From Mesorhizobium sp. L-2-11 (GTDB lineage: Bacteria; Pseudomonadota; Alphaproteobacteria; Rhizobiales; Rhizobiaceae), in the NCBI RefSeq assembly GCF_016756595.1, contig NZ_AP023257.1, positions 2,124,001-2,188,000 on the forward strand: a DNA stretch of 64,000 nt, in the 5' to 3' direction. Below, in pieces: positions 18,681-26,936 of this stretch; position 1 is the stretch's first letter, and the number at the start of each line of letters is the position of its first letter. Under the pieces are notes generated by a model that had not been told where the DNA came from, made no database searches, and saw only the letters and a list, made by a program, of their open reading frames with translations. Made by a program: the position numbers and the translations under genes.

Positions 18681-18848
18681 GTGGAGTCTTAACAGGTTGT
18701 CCTCGGCGAGGGCGAGCCTGCTGATGGGCGGTTTTTATTTTAGGCTGCCGTGGGGATGGAGCCAGATCGGGAACTCCTCTGCTCGGCGATCCGAAGTCGG
18801 GCAAGCCTGAGCGTAGGCCCATTCGCGCAGGGCGGTCTTGGCGCAATA
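18681..18848 (-). pseudogene. C-terminal remnant of an IS481-type transposase
   Basis: Minus-strand reading gives KTALREWAYAQACPTSD, RRAEEFPIWLHPHGSLK, a stop, then KPPISRLALAEDNLLRLH. This is the C-terminal tail typical of IS481-like integrase-core transposases. Relative to the family pattern WLHxYNWHRPHGSLKSKPPISRL it has lost about six residues after WLH and has a stop in place of S. It is a decayed fragment with no visible IS ends and marks an old insertion just after the agp operon. Confidence 0.8.
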
Positions 18849-18890
18849 GCAATGAACCGAGCACTCCGAATCCCGCTGGCCAACGACCAG

Positions 18891-19814
18891 TCATGGCGCG
18901 GCTGCTCGTCGCCGAGGTTCTTTGGTCCGCAGCTCTTTGACGACATCGACAAACGCCCGCAGTGCGGGCGGTACGGCTCGATGTCCGGGGTAGTAAACCG
19001 CAACTTCTTCCGGAGCGGACAGCCATGCGGTCAGGACCTTGCGCAGTCGGCCGTCGGACAAGGCCGCTTCGGCGGCCCAATCCGCCACGTAGGCGACGCC
19101 CAGATCCTCTATTGCGGCTTCGACCATCAACTCCTCGTCGTCGAGGACGATGGGGCCGTTTGCCTCGATCACGAGTTCCTGGCCGGCGCGTTCGAACTCC
19201 CATCGGTAAAGCTTGCCGCTGGGCATGCGGTGGCCGATGCAATGGTGGCGTTGCAATTCCTCGGGGGTTCCCAGGTCGCCGAAGCGATCGAGGTAGGCGG
19301 GCGAGGCGACACAGATGAACCTTAACGGGCGTGCCAACGGCACGGCGATCATGTCCTTGGGGACAGATCCGAGGAGGCGCACGCCGGCATCGAACCCGCT
19401 GGACACGATGTCGATGAGCCGCCCCTCGACAACGATGTCCACGGTCACGTCCGGATGGCGTTCCGCCATCTGCGGAAGAACCCCGCGAACGAGAAGCCCG
19501 GCCACCAGCCGCGGTGCGTTGATGCGAACTGTGCCCGCGACATTGCCCCGGAACCCCGCGACGCTGTCGAGCGCCTCGTCCAGCGAGGCGAGCGCCGGCT
19601 GAAGGCGATCGAGCAACTGGAACCCGGCTTCCGTCGGTGAGACGCTGCGTGTGGTGCGGTTGAGAAGGCGCACGCCCATGCGCTCCTCGAGCGCACGCAT
19701 GGCGTGGCTCAATGTGGAAGGTGCCGTGCCGATCTCGTCGGCTGCGCGGCGGAAGCTGCGATGCGTGGCAACGGCGACGAAGGCGGTGAGATCGTTGAGC
19801 GACGGGCGGGTCAT
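18891..19814 (-). CDS. LysR-family transcriptional regulator
   Basis: 307 residues: N-terminal winged helix (LNDLTAFVAVATHRSFRRAADEIGTAPSTLSHAMRALEERMGVRLLNRTTRSVSPTEAG) and a type 2 periplasmic-binding-like effector domain. It belongs to the CrgA/DsdC-like part of the family by its RTTRSVSPTEAG turn. It is divergent from ridA at 19957 across 142 bp, which suggests control of that gene. The effector is unknown. Confidence 0.9.
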   Translation of the reverse strand: MTRPSLNDLTAFVAVATHRSFRRAADEIGTAPSTLSHAMRALEERMGVRLLNRTTRSVSPTEAGFQLLDRLQPALASLDEALDSVAGFRGNVAGTVRINAPRLVAGLLVRGVLPQMAERHPDVTVDIVVEGRLIDIVSSGFDAGVRLLGSVPKDMIAVPLARPLRFICVASPAYLDRFGDLGTPEELQRHHCIGHRMPSGKLYRWEFERAGQELVIEANGPIVLDDEELMVEAAIEDLGVAYVADWAAEAALSDGRLRKVLTAWLSAPEEVAVYYPGHRAVPPALRAFVDVVKELRTKEPRRRAAAP

Positions 19815-19956
19815 TGATGGGGATTTTGCATCATCTCATGCCGATTTCAACGGCTAATGCGCGCAATGCGATTGCGCTATCTCCTGCCTGGATCAACTCG
19901 CCGGCTCCGGCTCGCTGCCGGACCGCTCCCGCTATCAAGACAGAAAGGAACACAAA

Positions 19957-20346
19957 ATGCCTGCACGTGACGCCATCTATCCGGCCAAACGCCACGCCTT
20001 ATACGATATTCATCGATATTCCGCGGCCATTCGCTCCGGCGATCTTCTCTTCGTGTCGGGTCAGGTCGGCAGCCGTGAGGACGGCTCGCCCGAGCCCGCA
20101 TTCGAGGATCAGGTTCGGCGGGCTTTCGCCAATCTGCACGCGGTCCTGGCCGCCGCCGGCTGCAGCTTCGACGACGTTGTCGACGTCACCACCTTCCATA
20201 CCAACCCGGACCAACAGATCGAAACGGTGCTGGCCGTCCGGGCGGAAGAGATCGGCGGACCGCCCTATCCGAACTGGACGGCAGTGGGCGTCAACTGGCT
20301 TGCCGGCTTCGATTTCGAAATCAAGGTCATCGCCCGCATCCCTTAG
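19957..20346 (+). CDS. RidA/YjgF-family protein
   Basis: 129 residues with the RidA fold: FVSGQVGSREDGSPEPAFEDQVRRAFANLHAVLAAAG and the C-terminal YPNWTAVGVNWLAGFDFEIKVIARIP. RidA proteins deaminate reactive enamine/imine intermediates; the Arg equivalent to the catalytic arginine in VEIEAIA-type ends appears as KVIARIP. A second subgroup without activity exists, so the reaction is not certain. An AGAAAGGA site precedes the ATG. Divergent from a LysR gene. Confidence 0.88.
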   Translation: MPARDAIYPAKRHALYDIHRYSAAIRSGDLLFVSGQVGSREDGSPEPAFEDQVRRAFANLHAVLAAAGCSFDDVVDVTTFHTNPDQQIETVLAVRAEEIGGPPYPNWTAVGVNWLAGFDFEIKVIARIP

Positions 20347-20401
20347 ACGACCATCATGGGCGGATTATGCGAAGGCGTGGAGCGCTCTGTTTGACAGGTC
20401 T

Positions 20402-20495
20402 GCGCCGCCCCTCATTGACCTGCCCGTCCTCCGCAGCAGCTGCGCTGCAGCTGCGGAGGGCGGACCGGGCATTTCTCCCCGTGTAGAGCGGGCGG
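20402..20495. repeat. Partial inverted-repeat element carrying an inserted palindrome
   Basis: The terminus GCGCCGCCCCTCAT at 20402-20415 and the GGGCATTTCTCCCCGTGTAG stretch match the family at 45423-45596, but the middle is interrupted by about 38 bp containing CCTCCGCAGC (20428-20437) and its complement GCTGCGGAGG (20450-20459). No opposite terminus is visible, so the copy is incomplete. Confidence 0.65.
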
Positions 20496-20602
20496 GAACG
20501 CAAGCGGCGAACCCAGGCTTCGGTTGAGACCCTTCCAGAGCAGCTTTCCTGAACGCAACGTCGGCTCGAGGCGTTGTGCTCCAGAGAGCCGCTTTGCGGG
20601 CC

Positions 20603-21535
20603 TCAGCTTCCAACGTCGACCGCCGACGACATATCCGCCGCCGCCGCGACAATGGCACGTCTCAACCATATGTGCCTGGGCGCGTCCTGCTGGCGCGCGT
20701 GCCAGACGAGGCTCATCGTGAAGCTGCCAAGATCGAGGGGCGGCGGCAACGACACGAAGCGCTTCATGTTGGCGGCCGCTCGCGCCAGGCTCGAAGGCAG
20801 GGTCATGACGAGGTCGGAGCGAGCGGCGATCTCGACGGCCGCGAAGAAGTTCGGCACGCGCAGCTTCACCCGCCGCGTTCGCCCGATGCGGGCAAGCACC
20901 TCGTCGACAGGCGCAGGCCCGACGCTGGTGACACTCACCACGATATGCTCAAGTTCCAGGAAACGCTCGAGCGTCAGCTTTCGGGCCAGTGCCGGGTGCT
21001 CCGCGCGCATCAGCGTCACCAGCTTCTCGTCATAGAGACCGCGCCGTCGGATGCCGGCCGGGGCTTCGTCGACCAGCGCCACCATCGCATCCGCGATACC
21101 CTGCTCCAGCGCTTCGACCGCGTCCGTGCCCGGCGCGACGATATCGAGATCGAGCGACGGCGCCTCGCGTCCAAGGCGGGCGAGCAGATGCGGCGCCAGC
21201 ACGGCGGCCTGGAGATCGGGCATCAGCAGCCGGATCCGGCCGGTGGCCGTGGCGGGATCGAACGCGTTCGCCTCGACTATCTCTCGCACACCCGCCAAGA
21301 TGCCGCGCAGCACGGGGCGCACCTCTTCCGCACGGGCGCTGAGGACATAGCCGCCCGGTCCGTCGACCAGCAGCGCGTCCGAAAACAGCGCGCGCAATCG
21401 GCCGAGCGCTCGGCTCGCGGCAGGCTGGCTCATGCCGAGCCGGCTTGCGGCACGGGTGACGTTCTTCTCGTCCAGCAGCGCTTCGAGCGCCACCAGCAGG
21501 TTCAGGTCGATCCGGCGTAAATCCACTTCGCGCAT
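20603..21535 (-). CDS. LysR-family transcriptional regulator
   Basis: 310 residues: LRRIDLNLLVALEALLDEKNVTRAASRLGMSQPAASRALGRLRALFSDALLV is the NodD/NahR-like LysR helix-turn-helix, followed by an effector-binding domain. The start at 21535 is chosen for a normal N-terminus; an in-frame ATG at 21553 adds six residues. Neither has a clear ribosome site. The palindrome at 21534-21553 overlaps both, suggesting autoregulation and control of the divergent gene at 21652. Confidence 0.88.
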   Translation of the reverse strand: MREVDLRRIDLNLLVALEALLDEKNVTRAASRLGMSQPAASRALGRLRALFSDALLVDGPGGYVLSARAEEVRPVLRGILAGVREIVEANAFDPATATGRIRLLMPDLQAAVLAPHLLARLGREAPSLDLDIVAPGTDAVEALEQGIADAMVALVDEAPAGIRRRGLYDEKLVTLMRAEHPALARKLTLERFLELEHIVVSVTSVGPAPVDEVLARIGRTRRVKLRVPNFFAAVEIAARSDLVMTLPSSLARAAANMKRFVSLPPPLDLGSFTMSLVWHARQQDAPRHIWLRRAIVAAAADMSSAVDVGS

Positions 21536-21553
21536 GGTGTCTATATACACCAT
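21534..21553. promoter_or_regulatory. Near-perfect 20-bp palindrome, candidate LysR operator
   Basis: ATGGTGTCTATATACACCAT differs from its own reverse complement only at one symmetric pair of positions. It overlaps the start region of the LysR gene and lies about 100 bp before the divergent NmrA-like gene. The GTGTnTATAnACAC core also fits a T-N11-A LysR box. Confidence 0.6.
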
Positions 21554-21597
21554 GCATTGGACGCATGGAAAGCCTGCGCCTATTGTTCCCCCGTCAA

Positions 21598-21641
21598 GCG
21601 AGATGAAGGTCAGGCGAGATGAAGGTCAGGCGAGCTGAAGG
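21598..21641. repeat. Tandem 16-bp direct repeat, 2.75 units
   Basis: GCGAGATGAAGGTCAG at 21598-21613 and 21614-21629, then GCGAGCTGAAGG at 21630-21641. Each unit carries an ATGAAGG or CTGAAGG; the last merges into the GAAGGAG ribosome site of the next gene. It looks like slippage duplication of a translation-initiation region. Confidence 0.75.
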
Positions 21642-21651
21642 AGAAGAAGTG

Positions 21652-22524
21652 ATGTATGTCGTGCTTGGAGCAAACGGACGGGCCGGCGGCGAGGTCGCGC
21701 GCGCCCTGATCGCACGCGGCGAAGCCGTGCGCGTCGTGCTGCGTCGCAAGGAACAGAGTGATAAATGGACGGCCCTCAGCGCCGAAGTGGCGGTGGCGAG
21801 CGTCGAGGATGCCGACGCCATCGCCGATGCGCTGACGGGCGCGCGGGCCGCGTTCCTGCTCAACCCGCCGCCGGTGAGCGGTGATCCCTACCAGCGCACG
21901 GAAGAGATCGGCGCCGCGCTTGCCAATGCGGCTCGGCGTGCAGGTCTGCCAAAGGCCGTGGTCCTGTCGTCCATCGGCGCGCAGCATGCCTCCGGCACCG
22001 GCGTCATCGCCACCCTCAACCGGTTCGAGGCGCTGCTCGACGGCGTGGCGCCGGCCACCGCTTTCCTGCGGTCGGGCTATTTTGTCGAAACCTGGAGCGA
22101 AGTGGCGCAACCGGTCCTGTCGCAAAGCATATTGCCGACCTTTATCGAACCGTCGCAGAAAATCCCGATGGTGAGCACGATCGATGTCGGGCGCGCGGCA
22201 GCGACCGTGCTGCGCGAGGAATGGACTGGCAAGCGGGTCGTGGAGCTGGGCGGACCGGAAGACTGGAGCGCCGGCGACGTGGCATCGGCCTTCGCGGATG
22301 TTCTCGGCCGGCCGGTAACGCCTGTGCTTGTTGCGCCGGAGGAACGCGCCGCGCTGCTTGCCGAGGAAGGCGTGCCCGGCGAGGTGGCAGACGCGCTGCT
22401 CGGAATGTATGAGGGAATCGCCAACGGCCTGCTCACGCGCCAGGACAGCAGCGAGCACCGGCGCGGCACGATCTCCCTGGCGACGGCGATAGAGCGCGTT
22501 GTCGCAACACCAGCCAGCCGCTGA
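21652..22524 (+). CDS. NmrA-like / atypical SDR NAD(P)-binding protein
   Basis: 290 residues starting MYVVLGANGRAGGEVARALI, a Rossmann fold with the GxxGxxG variant of NmrA/QOR2-type atypical SDRs. It keeps the VVLSSIGAQHASGTG strand but has no canonical YxxxK active site, so it could be a redox sensor or a reductase like the quinone oxidoreductase QorB. The ATG at 21652 follows GAAGGAGAAGAAGTG; an ATG at 21619 inside the tandem repeat is rejected. Divergent from a LysR gene. Confidence 0.85.
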   Translation: MYVVLGANGRAGGEVARALIARGEAVRVVLRRKEQSDKWTALSAEVAVASVEDADAIADALTGARAAFLLNPPPVSGDPYQRTEEIGAALANAARRAGLPKAVVLSSIGAQHASGTGVIATLNRFEALLDGVAPATAFLRSGYFVETWSEVAQPVLSQSILPTFIEPSQKIPMVSTIDVGRAAATVLREEWTGKRVVELGGPEDWSAGDVASAFADVLGRPVTPVLVAPEERAALLAEEGVPGEVADALLGMYEGIANGLLTRQDSSEHRRGTISLATAIERVVATPASR

Positions 22525-22709
22525 TCCTCGGCGAGTAGGGACGACCGAATCCGAAACAGGAGCGGATTACGGGTTTCCAGCCGCTTTTGGAAATGTTTTC
22601 GGCCGCAATACCCCGCGTCTCGCCGGCCAAGGCTGTCGGCGACATGCGGAACTCGCGCCACCGGTTTGGACTTAACTCCATTTCCGGACGGCAAAAAAGG
22701 AATCCTGAC

Positions 22710-23603
22710 ATGAGACTGCCCGCCTCGCGCCAAATGCGTCTCTCCAGTGGAACCGAGCTTGCCTACGTCACTGCGGGCGATCCATCCAACCCCGCCTTGC
22801 TCCTCCTGCATGGGTTTCCCAGCTCCGCACGTGCATTCCGCGATGTGATTCCCGGTCTGGCGGACGCCGCCTATGTGATCGCGCCCGACCTCCCGGGCCA
22901 TGGCCAGTCCGACGTCCCGCCGACACCCTCCTTCGCCGCGATCAGCGAGGCGATTTCCGAATTGCTGACCCACCTGGCGATCGGGCGCCGCTTCATCCAC
23001 ATTCATGACTGGGGCGCCGCCGTGGGTCTGCAGCTTGCCATGCAAGCGCCCGAGTTGGTTTCAGGTCTCATCATCCAGAACGCAAACGCGCATCGGAGCG
23101 GCTTCGGTCCGGTTTGGGACGCCGTGCTAAAATTCTGGTCAGAACCGACAAAAGAGAACGAAGCGGCCGCGACCCCCGACCTGACCTTCGAGTTCACGCG
23201 CGAGCAATATACCGGCGGCCTGCCAGAGGATGTCGCCGCCACGATCAGGGGCGACCCGTGGGTCGAGGACTGGAGGGTGATGAATCTTCCCGGCCGCATG
23301 GAGACCCACCGCGCGCTTATCGGCGACTACAAAAGCCATGCCGCGCGTTTCGATACGATCGCCGCCTATTTGAAGAAATGGCAACCGCCGGCGCTCATGC
23401 TGTGGGGCCGTCACGACCCCTATTTCGATATCGCCGAAACGCTGTCCTGGATGCAGGATCTGCCGCGCATGGAAGCGCATGTTTTCGACGGCGGGCATTT
23501 CCTGCTTGAGACGCACGCCGAACCAGCACTCTCCCTGATGATCGAGTTCATCAAGCGAACACAGGAGATGCACCCTGATCGAGCCCATCCCGGACCAGTG
23601 TGA
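22710..23603 (+). CDS. Alpha/beta hydrolase, haloalkane dehalogenase/epoxide hydrolase-like
   Basis: 297 residues. Oxyanion motif LLHGFPSS (33-40), nucleophile Asp100 in HDWGAAVGL, acid in LWGRHDPYFDI and base in FDGGHFLLETH. An Asp rather than Ser nucleophile places it with haloalkane dehalogenases, epoxide hydrolases and fluoroacetate dehalogenases. AAAAAGGAATCC precedes the ATG at 22710; an earlier in-frame ATG at 22587 would add 41 unlikely residues. It overlaps the related gene at 23600 and the pair arose by tandem duplication. Confidence 0.88.
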   Translation: MRLPASRQMRLSSGTELAYVTAGDPSNPALLLLHGFPSSARAFRDVIPGLADAAYVIAPDLPGHGQSDVPPTPSFAAISEAISELLTHLAIGRRFIHIHDWGAAVGLQLAMQAPELVSGLIIQNANAHRSGFGPVWDAVLKFWSEPTKENEAAATPDLTFEFTREQYTGGLPEDVAATIRGDPWVEDWRVMNLPGRMETHRALIGDYKSHAARFDTIAAYLKKWQPPALMLWGRHDPYFDIAETLSWMQDLPRMEAHVFDGGHFLLETHAEPALSLMIEFIKRTQEMHPDRAHPGPV

Positions 23604-23795
23604 GGAGTGCAGGCCTGACATCCCCCATAAAACAGCGGCTGCGCCTGTCCGGCGGGACCGAGCTTTCCTTCATCACCGCGGGTGATGCGTCCAATCCCGC
23701 ACTGCTGCTCCTGCACGGCTTCCCGAGCTCGTCGCGCACCTTCCAGGGCATCATTCCCGGTCTTGCGCGCGTCGCCTTCGTCATCGCCCCCGACT
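23525..23795 (+). repeat. Segment duplicated at 29964-30233 (source copy)
   Basis: This 271-bp stretch covers the 3' end of the first hydrolase gene and the first about 180 bp of the second. It matches 29964-30233 in the same orientation with about seven substitutions, one added C and a 2-bp deletion in the distant copy. Confidence 0.9.
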
Positions 23796-24478
23796 TGCCG
23801 GGCTACGGCCAATCGGCGCCGTTGCCCGCGCCGTCGTTCGAAGCGTTCAGCGGCGCAATCCAAGAGCTCCTAAGGCATCTCGCGATCGATCGGCGCTTCA
23901 TCTACCTGCACGATTGGGGCGCGCCTGTAGGTCTCCAGATGGCCATGCAATCCCCCGACCTCGTCTGCGGCCTCATCATTCAGAGCGCCAACGCACACCG
24001 CACAGGGTTCGGACCGCAATGGCAAGCCACGTTCGAGTTCTGGTCAAACCCGACGGAAGAGAACGAAAGGGAGGCTACCGCGTTTTTGACCTTGGAAGGC
24101 ACAAGCGAGCAATATTTGGGCGGCTTGCCGGAGGATGTCGCTGCCCGGATCAAAGGCGAACCCTGGATCGAGGACTGGCGGGTGATGAATCAGCCTGGCG
24201 GTATGGAAACACAACGCGCGCTCCTCGCCGACTACGCCAACCATGTCGCGCGCTTCAGTCTCATCGCCGACTATATCGAAACGCGGCAACCGCCGGCGCT
24301 CATGCTGTGGGGCCGCCACGACCCGTTTTTCGACATCGCCGAAACACTGTCGTGGATGCAAGACCTTCCACGCATGGAAGCGCACATCTTCGACGGCGGC
24401 CACTTCCTGCTCGAAACCCACGCCGAGGCGGCAGCCGCGTTGATGACCGACTTTATTGAGCGCACGTCGCGACCTTGA
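23600..24478 (+). CDS. Alpha/beta hydrolase, haloalkane dehalogenase/epoxide hydrolase-like (second copy)
   Basis: 292 residues, closely similar to the product of the preceding gene: LLHGFPSSSRTF, nucleophile in HDWGAPVGL, LWGRHDPFFDI, FDGGHFLLETH. The GTG at 23600 overlaps the previous stop. A better placed start may be the CTG at 23615, since GAGGAG lies 7 bases before it and the duplicated copy at 30055 has ATG at the same position. If translation needs that ATG, this gene may be weakly expressed. Likely co-transcribed with its neighbour. Confidence 0.86.
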   Translation: MRSAGLTSPIKQRLRLSGGTELSFITAGDASNPALLLLHGFPSSSRTFQGIIPGLARVAFVIAPDLPGYGQSAPLPAPSFEAFSGAIQELLRHLAIDRRFIYLHDWGAPVGLQMAMQSPDLVCGLIIQSANAHRTGFGPQWQATFEFWSNPTEENEREATAFLTLEGTSEQYLGGLPEDVAARIKGEPWIEDWRVMNQPGGMETQRALLADYANHVARFSLIADYIETRQPPALMLWGRHDPFFDIAETLSWMQDLPRMEAHIFDGGHFLLETHAEAAAALMTDFIERTSRP

Positions 24479-24535
24479 GCAACCGCTCGCGATCCAGGAC
24501 CGACCTGCCCACACGTTTGCGCTGCCCATATCATC

Positions 24536-24790
24536 GACTGGGCGTCGAAAAAGCGATCGTCGCCGGCTATGACTGGGGCGCGAGGACGGCAAATGTCCTT
24601 GCCGCGCTCTGGCCGGAGCGCTGCAAGGCCATGGTGTCGGTCAGCGGCTATCCGATCGGCAGCCAGGCGGCCAACAAGACGCCGCGCCCCCACAGGCCGA
24701 ACTGCTATGGTGGTATCAGTTCTATTTCGCGACCGATCGTGGCCGTGCCAGCTATGCGCAATACACGGACGACTTCGCCAAAAAAGCTGC
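24536..24790 (+). pseudogene. Fragment of an alpha/beta hydrolase (epoxide hydrolase type), frameshifted
   Basis: From about 24536 the plus strand encodes RLGVEKAIVAGYDWGARTAN, then VLAALWPERCKAMVSVSGYPIGSQ, an Asp-nucleophile hydrolase core. After a frameshift near 24690 it continues as AELLWWYQFYFATDRGRASY, then AQYTDDFAK, and ends. Both N- and C-termini are missing. It is a third, different hydrolase remnant behind the intact pair, not a copy of either. Confidence 0.8.
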
Positions 24791-24825
24791 CTGTCCGCTG
24801 TCCGGCCCCAGAGCCGCCACGGCGC

Positions 24826-26103
24826 TTACGCCATAATGGCCAAAGCATCCGCGAAAAAGCTTTCGCCGCCGAAATTTCCCGATTTGAGAGCCAACACCAT
24901 GCCGCCGTGACGACCTCCAATACTGTGCAAGACGGGCACGCCCGCAACGATCTCCTGACCGAGTTGAAATGCGGGAATGGCAAGCCGGTCGACCACCGCG
25001 CCGGATGTCTCTCCACCCGCGACGATCAGCCGACGCACGCCCCGTTCCACCAGGCCTTCGGCAATGGCCGCGAGGGATCGTTCAATGACCTGGCCGACCG
25101 CGTCGCGTCCGTAGCGGGTTTGCAGCCTCGATACATCATCCGGATTCGAGCTGCTGGCGATGATGACGGGAGTTCGGGCCATCCGCTCGGCCGCCCAATC
25201 GAGGGCAAGCTGGGCCTCCTCCCGCCGGTTCATAAGCTTTTCCGGATCGAGCCGCAGGACGGGCATCGTCTGCTCGGCCTTGGCGATCTGTTCCAAGGTC
25301 GCCTGCGAGCAGCTTCCGGCAAGAACAGCTGCTGGTCCTGCGACCGGCTTGCCGTAAACAGCGGTCCTTTCGTGGCGACGTACGGTGCCCGCTGCGATCA
25401 GGCCGCGGGCAAGACCCAATCCCAAACCCGAGGCTCCGATCGACAATCGCTGACGAAGCGCCGCCGCGCCAATTGCTTCGAGGTCGCTCTCGAACACGGC
25501 ATCGGTGATGGCCGCTCCGTTCCCATCGGAGGCCAGCTGTGCCAGCCGCTCGACGATCGCCTCCGCGCCGCGCGCAACAATTGCGAGATCGACGAGTCCA
25601 ACGGCCGCAGCACTCTGCCGAGCCAGAACGCGGACCAGATTGGCATCGTGCATGGGGTTGAGCGGATGATCCTTAAGGGGGCTTTCGTTGAGCGGCGCCG
25701 CGCCGACGAAGAGATTGCCCTGATAGACTGTGCGCCCGGTCTGCGGAAAGGCCGGCGTCACCAGCACCGTTGTTTCACCGGCATCGGCGCGCAAGGAATC
25801 GAGCACCGGGCCGATATTGCCCTTGTCGGTCGAATCGAAGGTGGAACAGATCTTGTACATGACATGATCGGCGCCGCGCTCGCGCAGCCAGCGATCAGAG
25901 GCACGGGCACGTTCGACCGCGTCAGATGCGGCGATCGACCGGATCTTCAGCGAAACGACGATCGCATCGACTTCAGGCAAAGCCAGGTCGTCCGTGGGAA
26001 TTCCGATGGTCTGGATCGTACGCAAACCCTCTTTGGCCAGCGTGTTCGCCAGGTCCGAGGCACCGGTGTAATCGTCCGCGATGCAGCCGAGCGAGAGCGT
26101 CAT
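24826..26103 (-). CDS. otnK: Four-carbon acid sugar kinase (3-oxo-tetronate kinase type)
   Basis: 425 residues of the DUF1537 four-carbon acid sugar kinase family: N-terminal GCIADDYTGASDLANTLAKEG, substrate-handling KICSTFDSTDKGNIGPV near residue 83, and the C-terminal nucleotide-binding VAGGETSGAVV plus KSGNFGG. It phosphorylates 3-oxo-tetronate (or a related C4 acid) in threonate/erythronate catabolism. It overlaps the isomerase gene by four bases. The neighbours otnI, ltnD-type dehydrogenase and otnC complete the known pathway. Confidence 0.9.
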   Translation of the reverse strand: MTLSLGCIADDYTGASDLANTLAKEGLRTIQTIGIPTDDLALPEVDAIVVSLKIRSIAASDAVERARASDRWLRERGADHVMYKICSTFDSTDKGNIGPVLDSLRADAGETTVLVTPAFPQTGRTVYQGNLFVGAAPLNESPLKDHPLNPMHDANLVRVLARQSAAAVGLVDLAIVARGAEAIVERLAQLASDGNGAAITDAVFESDLEAIGAAALRQRLSIGASGLGLGLARGLIAAGTVRRHERTAVYGKPVAGPAAVLAGSCSQATLEQIAKAEQTMPVLRLDPEKLMNRREEAQLALDWAAERMARTPVIIASSSNPDDVSRLQTRYGRDAVGQVIERSLAAIAEGLVERGVRRLIVAGGETSGAVVDRLAIPAFQLGQEIVAGVPVLHSIGGRHGGMVLALKSGNFGGESFFADALAIMA

Positions 26104-26918
26104 GTCAGAGCTCCACGCTTGGCACCTGAGAGTGCGCGCTGGTGCTCGCCGCCATGGCGAGCAAGCCAGCTGAGCCCATCGAGCGTCTTGCTGCTCGGCC
26201 GGTATTCGCAGCCGACAAAGCCGGCATATCCTAGCCGGTCCAGCTCGTCGAAAATGAAGTGATCATTGAGTTCCCCGGTCGCCGGTTCATGCCGCGATGG
26301 CACGCTGGCGATCTGGATGTGACCGATGAGCGGCATTAGCCGGCGAAGCGCCATGGTGACGTCACCATGCATGATCTGGCGATGGTAGACGTCGAATTGC
26401 AGCTTGAGATTGGGTAGTGCCAGATCGCCGGCAAGGGCTTCAGCGAAGCCGAAGTCGTTGAGCAAGTAACCCGGCATGTCACGGCCGTTGATCGGCTCGA
26501 TCAAGAGATCGATGCCTCGGTCGGCGAGTTTTCCGGCCGTCCAGACGATGGCGTTCCGGTAGGCCTCGACAGCTTCCTTGTCGTCGCGAGAGGCAATCCC
26601 CGACATGAGATGGAGGCGCTTGACGCCGGTCGCCTCTGCGTAGGAGAGCGCTGTTTCAACACCGACCTGGAGCTCCTCGAACCGTCCCGGCAGGGAGGCC
26701 AGCCCACGCTCGCCGCCAGCCCAGTTACCGGGCGGCAGGTTGAACAGGACTTGGCATAGACCGTTCTTTGCGAGGCGTTCGGCGATCGCATCGGGTCTAT
26801 GCTCGTAAGGGAAAAGGAACTCGACCGCTTCGAAGCCGGCATCGGCGGCGGCAGCGAACCGGTCGAGGAACGGCCATTCGTTGAACATCATGGTGAGATT
26901 GGCGGCGAAGCGGGGCAT
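26100..26918 (-). CDS. otnI: 2-oxo-tetronate isomerase (hydroxypyruvate isomerase-like)
   Basis: 272 residues with a xylose-isomerase-like TIM barrel: MPRFAANLTMMFNEWPFLDRFAAAADAGFEAVEF, metal-site residues in LLIEPINGRDMPGY and QFDVYHRQIMHGD, and GFVGCEYRP at the end. This matches the Hyi/OtnI family. In the tetronate pathway OtnI converts 2-oxo- to 3-oxo-tetronate between the dehydrogenase and the kinase. Eighteen bases separate it from the dehydrogenase gene. Confidence 0.88.
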   Translation of the reverse strand: MPRFAANLTMMFNEWPFLDRFAAAADAGFEAVEFLFPYEHRPDAIAERLAKNGLCQVLFNLPPGNWAGGERGLASLPGRFEELQVGVETALSYAEATGVKRLHLMSGIASRDDKEAVEAYRNAIVWTAGKLADRGIDLLIEPINGRDMPGYLLNDFGFAEALAGDLALPNLKLQFDVYHRQIMHGDVTMALRRLMPLIGHIQIASVPSRHEPATGELNDHFIFDELDRLGYAGFVGCEYRPSSKTLDGLSWLARHGGEHQRALSGAKRGALT

Positions 26919-26936
26919 GGCTGGGTCCGGTCCTGG

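Noticed and set aside
24475..26262. 595-residue plus-strand frame
   Set aside because: Only the first part is meaningful (hydrolase remnant); the rest is antisense to otnK.
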